Virus record (IMG/VR): IMGVR_UViG_3300036770_004271
Location: 1 to 25,618 of that record
Strand: one strand, 5' to 3'
Length of the DNA: 25,618 bases
DNA from: a virus
In this document: positions 14,663 to 20,871 of the stretch, in pieces
Layout of the letters: every line of letters begins with the position of its first letter
Numbering within the stretch: the first letter of the stretch is position 1
The notes under the pieces: model-generated
Told to the model about the DNA's origin: nothing
Seen by the model: only the letters and a program-made list of their open reading frames with translations
Database searches by the model: none
Translations under genes and position numbers: made by a program

Positions 14663-15934
14663 ATGAACACCAAAGAAGAAATACAAAAATTAGAAGATGC
14701 ATGGATTTTTAATCAAAGATGGCATGGAATAAAGCGTCCTTATAGTGCAGAAGATGTTTTAAAACTTCGTAGTAAAGTTCATATAGAACATAGTCTTGCA
14801 CGTCTTGGAGCTAATAAACTTTGGAAACGATTGCAATCACAATCTTATGTTGCTGGTTTAGGTGCGTTAACTGGAAATCAAGCAGTTCAAGAAGTAGCAG
14901 CAGGATTAGAAGCAATCTATCTAAGTGGTTGGCAAGTAGCAGCAGATGCGAACTTAGCTGGTCATATGTATCCGGATCAATCACTTTATCCAATTGATAG
15001 TGTTCCGGCAGTTGTTAAAAAGATTAATAATGCATTATTGCGTTGTGAACAGATTGATAGTGTAAATGGGGATAATAGTAAAGATTGGATGGTTCCAATT
15101 GTAGCTGATGCTGAAGCTGGATTTGGTGGCAATTTAAATGCATATGAATTGATGAAAATGATGATTGAGGCTGGTGCTGCTGGTGTTCATTTTGAAGATC
15201 AATTATCAAGTGCAAAGAAGTGTGGACATTTAGGTGGTAAAGTATTGGTGCCAACCAGCGAAGCAATTGCCAAGCTTATTGCGGCGAGATTAGCTGCTGA
15301 TGTTATGGACGTTCCAACTCTTGTTATTGCCAGAACTGATGGTGAAGCGGCAAATCTTATAACAAGCGATATTGATGAAAGAGATCGTCCATTTCTTACT
15401 GGTGAGAGAACCGCAGAAGGTTTTTATCGTGTTCGTAATGGATTAGAACAATGTATAGCCCGTGGATTGGCATATGCAGAATATGCAGATCTTCTATGGA
15501 TGGAAACGGGTAAACCCGATTTAGAAGTAGCCAAAGCTTTTGCAGAAGGTATACATAAAGTATTTCCGAATAAAATGTTAGCTTATAATTGTTCGCCAAG
15601 TTTTAATTGGGCGAAATATCTTTCTAAAGAACAAATGTTAACATTTCGTGAAGAGTTGGCGGCAATGGGTTATCGTTTTCAATTTATTACTCTTGCTGGA
15701 TTTCATTCTCTTAATACTTCAATGTTTGAATTAAGTAAAGCATATAAAACATATGGTATGGCAGGATTTTCAGAATTACAACAAAAAGAATTTGCTATGC
15801 AAGATGAAGGTTTCCGAGCCGTTAAACATCAAAGCTTTGTAGGGACTGGATATTTTGATTATATTCAAAATACGGTTCAAGCTGGTGCATCTACGGTCGC
15901 CTTAAAGGACAGCACCGAGGCAGAACAATTTTGA
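14663..15934 (+). CDS. aceA: Isocitrate lyase
   Basis: 423 aa, full family length. It splits isocitrate into succinate and glyoxylate, the first step of the glyoxylate shunt, in the cytoplasm as a tetramer. Diagnostic motifs are intact: [20 protein letters not shown] (88-107), metal-site region [11 protein letters not shown] (146-156), catalytic loop KKCGHLGGK (185-193, Cys187), IARTDGEAA (222-230), YNCSPSFNW (308-316) and a C-terminal lid ending STEAEQF. By memory it closely follows the short actinobacterial AceA (about 428 aa). No malate synthase is present here, so glyoxylate would go to host enzymes. The next gene starts inside its stop codon. I know of no common phage homologue, so this is an unusual auxiliary metabolic gene. 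Confidence 0.95.
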   Translation: MNTKEEIQKLEDAWIFNQRWHGIKRPYSAEDVLKLRSKVHIEHSLARLGANKLWKRLQSQSYVAGLGALTGNQAVQEVAAGLEAIYLSGWQVAADANLAGHMYPDQSLYPIDSVPAVVKKINNALLRCEQIDSVNGDNSKDWMVPIVADAEAGFGGNLNAYELMKMMIEAGAAGVHFEDQLSSAKKCGHLGGKVLVPTSEAIAKLIAARLAADVMDVPTLVIARTDGEAANLITSDIDERDRPFLTGERTAEGFYRVRNGLEQCIARGLAYAEYADLLWMETGKPDLEVAKAFAEGIHKVFPNKMLAYNCSPSFNWAKYLSKEQMLTFREELAAMGYRFQFITLAGFHSLNTSMFELSKAYKTYGMAGFSELQQKEFAMQDEGFRAVKHQSFVGTGYFDYIQNTVQAGASTVALKDSTEAEQF

Positions 15935-16365
15935 TAGCCAATCAAACAATAGCATTATCTGGTGGTTTTGATATTATTCATCCTGGTCATATTCGGATGA
16001 TTAATGGGGCTCAACATTTTGGGCGTGTTATAATCATATTGAATAGTGATGAATGGATTATAAAAAGAAAAGGCGTATTAATGATGCCTTGGCACGAACG
16101 TAAAGAAATATTATTGGCTATTAAAGGTGTAGATATTGTAGAACCTGTAGATGATCGTGATGGAACTGTTTGTGAAGCATTAAAAAGATTAAGACCTAAT
16201 GTATTTGGTAATGGTGGTTTAAGGGGTGAGAGAAACACTCCAGAACGTGCATTATGTAATGAATTAGGTATTGCTTTGGTATTTGGTATTGGTGGTGGGG
16301 AACGTGATGCATATAGCAATTCTATATTAGAAAAAATATATTCTGCTAAACGACCGAATATTTAA
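15931..16365 (+). CDS. Cytidylyl/adenylyltransferase (HldE/RfaE C-terminal type)
   Basis: 144 aa. The nucleotidyltransferase signature [11 protein letters not shown] (11-21) contains the HxGH motif that binds the [12 protein letters not shown] (residues near 88-96) resembles the conserved PDV-xx-KGGD region of the heptose-1-phosphate adenylyltransferase RfaE/HldE, and [16 protein letters not shown] near the end resembles its closing Sxx(I/L)xxI helix. It would activate a sugar- or polyol-phosphate; the exact substrate is unknown. The start codon is taken as TTG, sharing TTGA with the isocitrate lyase stop, so the two are translationally coupled. Together with the cupin isomerase downstream it suggests glycan precursor chemistry. 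Confidence 0.75.
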   Translation: MIANQTIALSGGFDIIHPGHIRMINGAQHFGRVIIILNSDEWIIKRKGVLMMPWHERKEILLAIKGVDIVEPVDDRDGTVCEALKRLRPNVFGNGGLRGERNTPERALCNELGIALVFGIGGGERDAYSNSILEKIYSAKRPNI

Positions 16366-16907
16366 TGATTATGAATCGCAAGCTTTTAAAAGAATATATT
16401 AAATTAATTGTTGAAAATTGCTTATTAGAAGCGGATACGATATCATCAATATCTACGAGTTCAACTTTAGGTTCAACTATATCATCTAGTTCTACATTAT
16501 CTCCTAAAACAACAGTAACAACTTCATCAACACAAAGAACTGGAAGTGGTCCTAAAACAACTGATACTGAAACTTCAATTGGTGATGTTGAAGGTCGTAT
16601 ATCTGATAATGAAGAAAGAATTGCTGATAGTGAAAAAACAATTCAGAATATAAAAAAGGATTCTTCTAATATTTCAAATAAAACACGTGAGATTCAATCA
16701 GCGAATCAAAATGCACAAAAAAATTTGCAACAAGCTGCTGATTCAACTGAAAGATTGCGTGATGCTGCCAAAGATCCGGATAGACAAGCGGCTGAGTATA
16801 CCAATACTGCTACGGCATTAAAAAACGTAGCAGACAGTATTGGTCAAATAGCTCAAAAACAAGGAAATATAGCTGACATATATAACAAACAAGGATCTCG
16901 TTCTTAA
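16365..16907 (+). CDS. Ser/Thr-rich protein with coiled-coil C-terminus
   Basis: 180 aa. It begins with a helix (RKLLKEYIKLIVENCLLEAD) like that of the protein at 13980. Residues 25-70 are a low-complexity Ser/Thr stretch. From about 75 to 175 the sequence is a long polar helix with heptad spacing (VEGRISDNEERIADSEKTI, NQNAQKNLQQAADSTERL), probably a coiled coil. Such composition is common in phage virion, fibre or scaffold proteins. It starts by a TAATG one-base overlap with the nucleotidyltransferase stop, hence same operon. No specific function can be given. Confidence 0.6.
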   Translation: MIMNRKLLKEYIKLIVENCLLEADTISSISTSSTLGSTISSSSTLSPKTTVTTSSTQRTGSGPKTTDTETSIGDVEGRISDNEERIADSEKTIQNIKKDSSNISNKTREIQSANQNAQKNLQQAADSTERLRDAAKDPDRQAAEYTNTATALKNVADSIGQIAQKQGNIADIYNKQGSRS

Positions 16908-16910
16908 TCA

Positions 16911-16948
16911 GTTTATATACAAATATGTATACGTTATTTTAAACGTAT
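16911..16948 (+). promoter_or_regulatory. Promoter motif and inverted repeat over the start of the PurA/PurZ-like gene
   Basis: GTTTAT (16911-16916) is followed after 17 bases by a poor -10, TTATTT (16934-16939). ATACGTT (16929-16935) is a perfect inverted repeat of AACGTAT (16942-16948), spaced 6, and the right arm includes the AT of the ATG. It could be an operator or a start-codon-hiding hairpin. Confidence 0.45.
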
Positions 16949-17966
16949 GACTAATATAAAAATTGATCTTGTTGTAGGGTTATCTCATGGGGATGAAGGA
17001 AAAGGCAAAGTTTGTCATGCATTGCTCGGAAAGGGTATGTATACACATTGTCTTAGATTTGGTGGCGGCGGAAATGCTGGACATACAATATTCCATAAAG
17101 GAAAAAAATATATAACTCATCTTATACCTTCTGGAGTATTTCATGGTATTCGTTCTATTGTTGGACCGGGTTGTGTAGTTAATACGTCTAAATTTCTTGA
17201 AGAAATAAAATATCTTGAAGACGGTTTAGGAAAAAAGATTGATGTTGGTATTGCTAAAAATACACATCTTGTAACTGCTGATCATTTATTGGAAGATGGT
17301 GGAGATACCAAGATTGGAACAACGAAAACTGGTAATGGTCCAGCATATTCTTCAAAATATGCTCGTCGTGGTGTAAGAGCAGAACATGATCCAGTTTTAA
17401 AATCATTTTTAATGGATATGTATGAGGAGTTTTATTCTTCCAATACTCGTTCTGTTATTTTAGCAGAGGGAGCACAAGCATTTAATTTAGATATTGATTG
17501 GGGAGATTATCCATATGTCACCAGTAGTCATTGCGGTGTTGGTGGTTTGCTTAACAATGGCTTTCATCATAAGCATATAAGAAACGTATATGGCGTTATA
17601 AAAGCATATGACACATATGTAGGTGCAAAGCAGTTTCAGCCTTCTGGAGAGGTTTTTAATCGCATACAGGAGATAGGACAAGAGTTTGGAGCCACGACAG
17701 GAAGAAAGCGTCAAGTTAATTGGCTTGATTGGAATATGATTGAGCGTGGTATAAAGATGAATGGTGTTACTACTCTTATTGTTAACAAAGCTGATGTTTT
17801 GGATCAAGTTGGTGTTTGGGGAATTATTGAAAATGGTAATGTGATTGAATTTAAATCCAAAGAAAATTTCAAAGCTTGGTTAGATGCAAAGACATTTTCA
17901 TTGGATATGAACAATATTGTTTTTTCGGAAAGTGCAGATGATATAGATTTTGTTGATCATCTGTAA
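16947..17966 (+). CDS. Short adenylosuccinate synthetase (PurA/PurZ type)
   Basis: 339 aa against about 430 for bacterial PurA; this short form is seen in archaeal PurA and in phage PurZ. PurA joins Asp to IMP with GTP; PurZ does the same to dGMP on the route to 2-aminoadenine (Z) DNA. Visible: GLSHGDEGKGK (11-21) with Asp16, GGGGNAGHTI (39-48) with the acid His46, GTTKTGNGPAYSSK and ARRGVR for substrate phosphate, ATTGRKRQVNWLD, and NKADVLD for the nucleotide base. The Asp of GDEGKGK is kept; from memory, dGMP-specific PurZ enzymes often lack it, so a purine role on IMP remains possible. No DatZ, MazG or DpoZ partner lies in this window. Confidence 0.85.
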   Translation: MTNIKIDLVVGLSHGDEGKGKVCHALLGKGMYTHCLRFGGGGNAGHTIFHKGKKYITHLIPSGVFHGIRSIVGPGCVVNTSKFLEEIKYLEDGLGKKIDVGIAKNTHLVTADHLLEDGGDTKIGTTKTGNGPAYSSKYARRGVRAEHDPVLKSFLMDMYEEFYSSNTRSVILAEGAQAFNLDIDWGDYPYVTSSHCGVGGLLNNGFHHKHIRNVYGVIKAYDTYVGAKQFQPSGEVFNRIQEIGQEFGATTGRKRQVNWLDWNMIERGIKMNGVTTLIVNKADVLDQVGVWGIIENGNVIEFKSKENFKAWLDAKTFSLDMNNIVFSESADDIDFVDHL

Positions 17967-17977
17967 TATATAAGGTT

Positions 17978-18343
17978 ATGCCTAAAAAAGAAAAAACAGA
18001 AGTAGTAAATGATAAAATTGAACAAAGACCTTGGGGATGGTTTGAGACTGTATGTGAAGGGGAAAAGTATAAAGTAAAACGTCTTTTTATAAAACGGGGA
18101 CAACGTATATCTTTACAGTCTCATGATAATCGTGATGAGCATTGGGTTGTAGTTGAAGGTTTTGGTTTAGTAGAGGTTGATGATTCTGAGCGTCATATAG
18201 GTTTAGGTGGACATATTCTTATTCCTAAAAAGCAAAAGCATCGTTTAACTGCGGTTAAGGATATGCTGCTTATAGAAGTTCAGATGGGAATTTGTGAAGA
18301 AAAGGATATTCGTCGTTATCAAGATGATTATGGTAGGGTTTAA
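17978..18343 (+). CDS. Mannose-6-phosphate isomerase-type cupin (ManC C-terminal domain alone)
   Basis: 121 aa. The sequence follows the type II phosphomannose isomerase cupin: RPWGWFETV (17-25), KVKRLFIKRGQRISLQSHDNRDEHWVVVEG (metal-binding His and Glu in QSHDNRDEHW), LIPKKQKHRL, LLIEVQMG and a final DDYGR. Usually this is the C-terminal half of bifunctional ManC (GDP-mannose pyrophosphorylase/isomerase). Here it stands alone, so it would interconvert mannose-6-P and fructose-6-P or act on a related sugar phosphate. AAGG ribosome site. It lies 11 bases after the PurA/PurZ-like gene and shares the region with a sugar-type nucleotidyltransferase. Confidence 0.85.
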   Translation: MPKKEKTEVVNDKIEQRPWGWFETVCEGEKYKVKRLFIKRGQRISLQSHDNRDEHWVVVEGFGLVEVDDSERHIGLGGHILIPKKQKHRLTAVKDMLLIEVQMGICEEKDIRRYQDDYGRV

Positions 18344-18428
18344 AGCCTTTTTTGGGATATTACTCCCCCCTAAAAACCTTAATGATTTCGGGTATTTATA
18401 ATTTTTTTAAAATATTTCCGGAATTATC

Positions 18429-18457
18429 TTTAAAAAATCGGTTTCGTCTGCTATAGT
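18429..18457 (+). promoter_or_regulatory. Promoter of the amidoligase cassette, leaderless type
   Basis: TTTAAA (18429-18434), 17 bases, TATAGT (18452-18457), 8 bases, ATG at 18466. No Shine-Dalgarno. The 80 bases before it contain C and T runs but no convincing terminator. Confidence 0.6.
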
Positions 18458-18465
18458 GTATATAT

Positions 18466-19560
18466 ATGACGATGACGAACAGGACGTTTGGTGTTGAGAT
18501 TGAGTGTATCGGTGTGTCGCAGACGACTGCGCTGGATGCTCTCCGTGCAGCGGGCGTGAATGCCGAGATCGAGTCTTACAACCATAACACTCGGACGCAT
18601 TGGAAGATCACCTATGACTCCTCGGTTTCTGGTCCCGGTGGGATGCCTGGCATCGAGGTTGTGTCGCCGGTTTTGTCGGGACCGGAGGGTCTTGCGGAGC
18701 TTCGCAAGGTTGCGGACGCTTTGAATGCTGCGGGCGCTACTGCTAATCGCACGTGTGGTCTTCACGTTCACGTCGGCACGACCGATCTCACGATTGACGA
18801 CATTAAGACGATTGTGAAGCGATACACGACGTTCGAGAACGTGATCGATACGTTTATGCCGAATTCTCGTCGGGGTGATAATAACACCTATACCAAGAGT
18901 ATGCGTCGGTGGGCAGCGTGCGAGGGTAGTCGTCTGGAAGCTTGTGAGAGCCTTTCCGCTCTTCGTAGTAGCTACTTTGATCGTTATTACAAGATCAATC
19001 TGGCGGCGTTCGTTCGTCAGGGCACGATTGAATTCCGGCAGCACAGCGGCACGGTTAGTGCAGAGAAGATTACGAATTGGGTTCTTTTCGTTCTTAACTT
19101 CGTTGAGCAGAGTCGGGTGACGATGGTGGTTTCGGATGCTGCCCCGGCTCGTCGTCGTGGACGCCCCGGTGGTCGTTCTAATGCTCGTGATAAGGGTCTT
19201 TTCAAGATCTTGAACATGTTGAACGATTATAATGCTCACGGTGAGCGTCCCACCATTCAGAGGCTTGCGGAGGTTTCTGGTTATTCTGAGGCGAGCATTC
19301 CGGCGTGTATTTCTGAGATTCGTCGCAAGTGGAACGTGCGTGTTCGTAAGAGCCGTTGGGCGAATGCTTACGTGACTGTGGGTCTGACTGCCGAGCGTTA
19401 TGAGCAAATTCGTAGTCAGGTTTCTGGCGAGGTTGTGGCTCCTGCTCCGGTGACTCGGGTTGCTGTCCCGGTGTATGCTGGTGAGGACTCGGCTCTGCGT
19501 GGTCTTCCGATGAGCGTTGTTAGCTACTTCAACGAGCGTGCAGCGGAGCTTGCGGCGTGA
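18466..19560 (+). CDS. Amidoligase (COOH-NH2 ligase, Amidoligase_2 family) with C-terminal helix-turn-helix region
   Basis: 364 aa. The glutamine-synthetase/GCS-like ligase core shows FGVEIE (8-13, metal-binding Glu), GIEVVSPVLSG (62-72), CGLHVHVG (97-104) and GTIEFRQHSGT (186-196), the signature set of phage and bacterial amidoligases that form amide bonds between carboxylates and amines using ATP. After a basic linker (ARRRGRPGGR) residues 245-300 look like a winged-helix DNA-binding region (TIQRLAEVSGYSEASIPACISEIRR). The DNA is clearly richer in G/C than its neighbours (34 of 60 in 18541-18600) and codon use shifts, suggesting recent transfer. It overlaps the next gene (GTGA) and is one gene away from a cyclotransferase. 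Confidence 0.88.
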   Translation: MTMTNRTFGVEIECIGVSQTTALDALRAAGVNAEIESYNHNTRTHWKITYDSSVSGPGGMPGIEVVSPVLSGPEGLAELRKVADALNAAGATANRTCGLHVHVGTTDLTIDDIKTIVKRYTTFENVIDTFMPNSRRGDNNTYTKSMRRWAACEGSRLEACESLSALRSSYFDRYYKINLAAFVRQGTIEFRQHSGTVSAEKITNWVLFVLNFVEQSRVTMVVSDAAPARRRGRPGGRSNARDKGLFKILNMLNDYNAHGERPTIQRLAEVSGYSEASIPACISEIRRKWNVRVRKSRWANAYVTVGLTAERYEQIRSQVSGEVVAPAPVTRVAVPVYAGEDSALRGLPMSVVSYFNERAAELAA

Positions 19561-19787
19561 TTTACCGATTCTTTAATTACGATATTCCCGCCAATAATCA
19601 TTCTGAATTCGTTCGGAGATTGTGGGCAAGCAGTTGGACGGCAGCGGGTGCGCCGCAAGGCTATATGGAGGAAGTGGCAGATCGAGTTTATATATTGGAA
19701 GGACGATTCCTCCGGACTCAGAACGAAACTAAGTTCGTAGAAGATTTGCAGACTGCCGGTTATCTTAGTATTATTGCATTGCATTAA
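19557..19787 (+). CDS. Small protein (76 aa) coupled to the amidoligase
   Basis: It starts at GTG within the amidoligase stop (GTGA), so translation is coupled. The sequence (RFFNYDIPANNHSEFVRRLW, YMEEVADRVYILEG, then TKFVEDLQTAGYLSIIAL) is unrecognised. Its position between ligase and cyclotransferase makes it a candidate substrate, carrier or regulator of the cassette; that is inference. Its base composition is between that of the GC-rich ligase and the AT-rich genome. Confidence 0.65.
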   Translation: MIYRFFNYDIPANNHSEFVRRLWASSWTAAGAPQGYMEEVADRVYILEGRFLRTQNETKFVEDLQTAGYLSIIALH

Positions 19788-19798
19788 GAGGTGATATA

Positions 19799-20182
19799 GT
19801 GCATCGTGTTTTTGTATATGGCAGTCTAAAGCGTGGTTTTGGTAATAATAGTATTCTTGGTAATTCTGAATTTCTTGGAGAACGGATTACTGCGGATAAT
19901 CATTATAGAATGATTTCTTTTGGTGCTTTCCCAGGAGTGATTTTTTCTAAGTCTGCTAAGACTGTTGCCAAGGTTTTTGGTGAACTTTATGTTGTCAACG
20001 ATTATGTTCTAAAGCGACTGGATATGTTGGAGGGTAATGGAAATTTTTATCAGCGAGAATTGGTTTCTTTGATTGATGAGGAGCATCCGGCTTGGATGTA
20101 TTTGTTGGTAAGTCGGGATTATCCATATAATTCTTTGGATACCATTGATCGTAATGGTGAAAAGATTTTTAAATGGAGATAA
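19799..20182 (+). CDS. AIG2/gamma-glutamyl cyclotransferase-like protein
   Basis: 127 aa, start GTG with an AGAGGTG site. The motif VFVYGSLKRGFGNN (4-17) is the substrate-binding YGSL loop of the GGCT/AIG2 fold, and LDMLEGNGNFYQRELV contains the LDxxEG..Y.R segment whose Glu is usually catalytic. Such enzymes release 5-oxoproline from gamma-glutamyl amines or peptides. Comparative genomics (Iyer, Aravind and colleagues) linked AIG2-like proteins with amidoligases, where one makes and the other removes glutamyl-type amides. It has lower G/C than the amidoligase, so the cassette may be of mixed origin or partly ameliorated. Confidence 0.82.
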   Translation: MHRVFVYGSLKRGFGNNSILGNSEFLGERITADNHYRMISFGAFPGVIFSKSAKTVAKVFGELYVVNDYVLKRLDMLEGNGNFYQRELVSLIDEEHPAWMYLLVSRDYPYNSLDTIDRNGEKIFKWR

Positions 20183-20184
20183 TG

Positions 20185-20213
20185 GTTTATATATATTCTT
20201 ATTTGTGTTAGAT
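20185..20213 (+). promoter_or_regulatory. Promoter of tRNA-Arg and the IF-1 operon
   Basis: GTTTAT (20185-20190), 17 bases, TTAGAT (20208-20213). Transcription would begin near 20220, 8 bases ahead of the tRNA. The -10 side matches the promoter-like site at 13194-13214. Confidence 0.65.
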
Positions 20214-20227
20214 TAAGAGAGTAAAGA

Positions 20228-20301
20228 GTTTCCGTAGTTCAATGGATAGAACACACGCCTTCTAAGCGTTGAGGTTGCTGGTTCGACCCCAGCCGGGAAC
20301 G
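20228..20301 (+). tRNA. tRNA-Arg (anticodon TCT)
   Basis: Acceptor GTTTCCG/CGGGAAC, D stem GTTC/GAAC, anticodon stem ACGC/GCGT (outer C-T mismatch) with loop CTTCTAA, T stem GCTGG/CCAGC with loop TTCGACC, discriminator G. It would read AGA/AGG, which are frequent in the AT-rich genes here. Confidence 0.93.
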
Positions 20302-20342
20302 TAGAGAATAATAAAGAAAGATAGAAAAGGTAAAATAAAGAT

Positions 20343-20654
20343 ATGCGTGATAGGATGGAAATTTCTGGAGAGGTTGTTGAGCATTGTAAGGACATTTTCA
20401 AGGTCCGAATTGATGGCGGCGATCAGATTGTGACAGCAAAGCTTTCTGGTAAGATGCGACAAAATAAGATTAATCTTCAAGTTGGTGATCGTGTGCGAGT
20501 GGAGGTTAGTCCATATGATATGAATATGGGTCGTATTACATTCCGCATGTCAAGTGGTCGTGAGTATATCGTTCGGGATGATGATGACGATGATACGCCC
20601 AAGAAGAAGCCGCAGAAGCGTCCTCGTTATCGTGAGCGGGATGAGGATGAGTAA
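20343..20654 (+). CDS. infA: Translation initiation factor IF-1 with charged C-terminal tail
   Basis: 103 aa; cellular IF-1 is about 72. Residues 5-70 match the S1-like OB fold in order: MEISGEVVEHCKDIFKVRID, then AKLSGKMRQNKINL (the H/LSGKMRxNxI signature), GDRVRVEVSPYDMNMGRITFR (near 53-73, cf. GD-V-VE-SPYD--KGRI-FR). IF-1 occupies the ribosomal A site on the 30S subunit and helps IF-2 and IF-3 select the initiator tRNA. The extra 30 residues are a run of Asp followed by Lys/Arg and an acidic end, absent in bacterial IF-1. It lies 41 bases after tRNA-Arg and overlaps the next gene. Confidence 0.93.
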   Translation: MRDRMEISGEVVEHCKDIFKVRIDGGDQIVTAKLSGKMRQNKINLQVGDRVRVEVSPYDMNMGRITFRMSSGREYIVRDDDDDDTPKKKPQKRPRYRERDEDE

Positions 20655-20871
20655 GCCGAATATATTTCGTATACAATTTAATTATTTACCGGATTATCAA
20701 GAGCGGGTTCAGATTGAGGCCGCTCTTCGGCTTTGTGGAGCATATGTTCAAGATTTTATATATTTGTTCAATCGCAACATATTGCTCTATAAACTAACCG
20801 CAGAACAATACGAAACCTTTATTAATAAATTTAGTCAAACCCAATATTGGAACAATTGCAATGTCCTATAA
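20647..20871 (+). CDS. Unknown small protein (74 aa) between IF-1 and the RNA methyltransferase
   Basis: The frame extends upstream inside IF-1, but that part is a shadow. The ATG at 20647 (MSKPNIFRIQF) overlaps the IF-1 stop by 8 bases and gives a sensible protein. It is aromatic-rich with a possible beta-alpha-beta pattern (IFRIQFNYLPDYQER, ALRLCGAYVQDFIYLFN). No family recognised. It ends inside the start of the methyltransferase gene, so the three are one coupled operon, hinting at a translation-related job. Confidence 0.65.
   Translation: MSKPNIFRIQFNYLPDYQERVQIEAALRLCGAYVQDFIYLFNRNILLYKLTAEQYETFINKFSQTQYWNNCNVL

Noticed and set aside
18344-18428. Possible terminator in the T and C runs after the cupin gene
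   Set aside because: The GGGA...TCCC pairing is short and not followed by a T tract, so I do not call it.
18451-19407. 318-codon open frame on the minus strand opposite the amidoligase
   Set aside because: It is an antisense shadow produced by the GC-rich codon pattern of the true gene. Its product is a repetitive Arg/Thr/Asn sequence with no motifs and no ribosome site.
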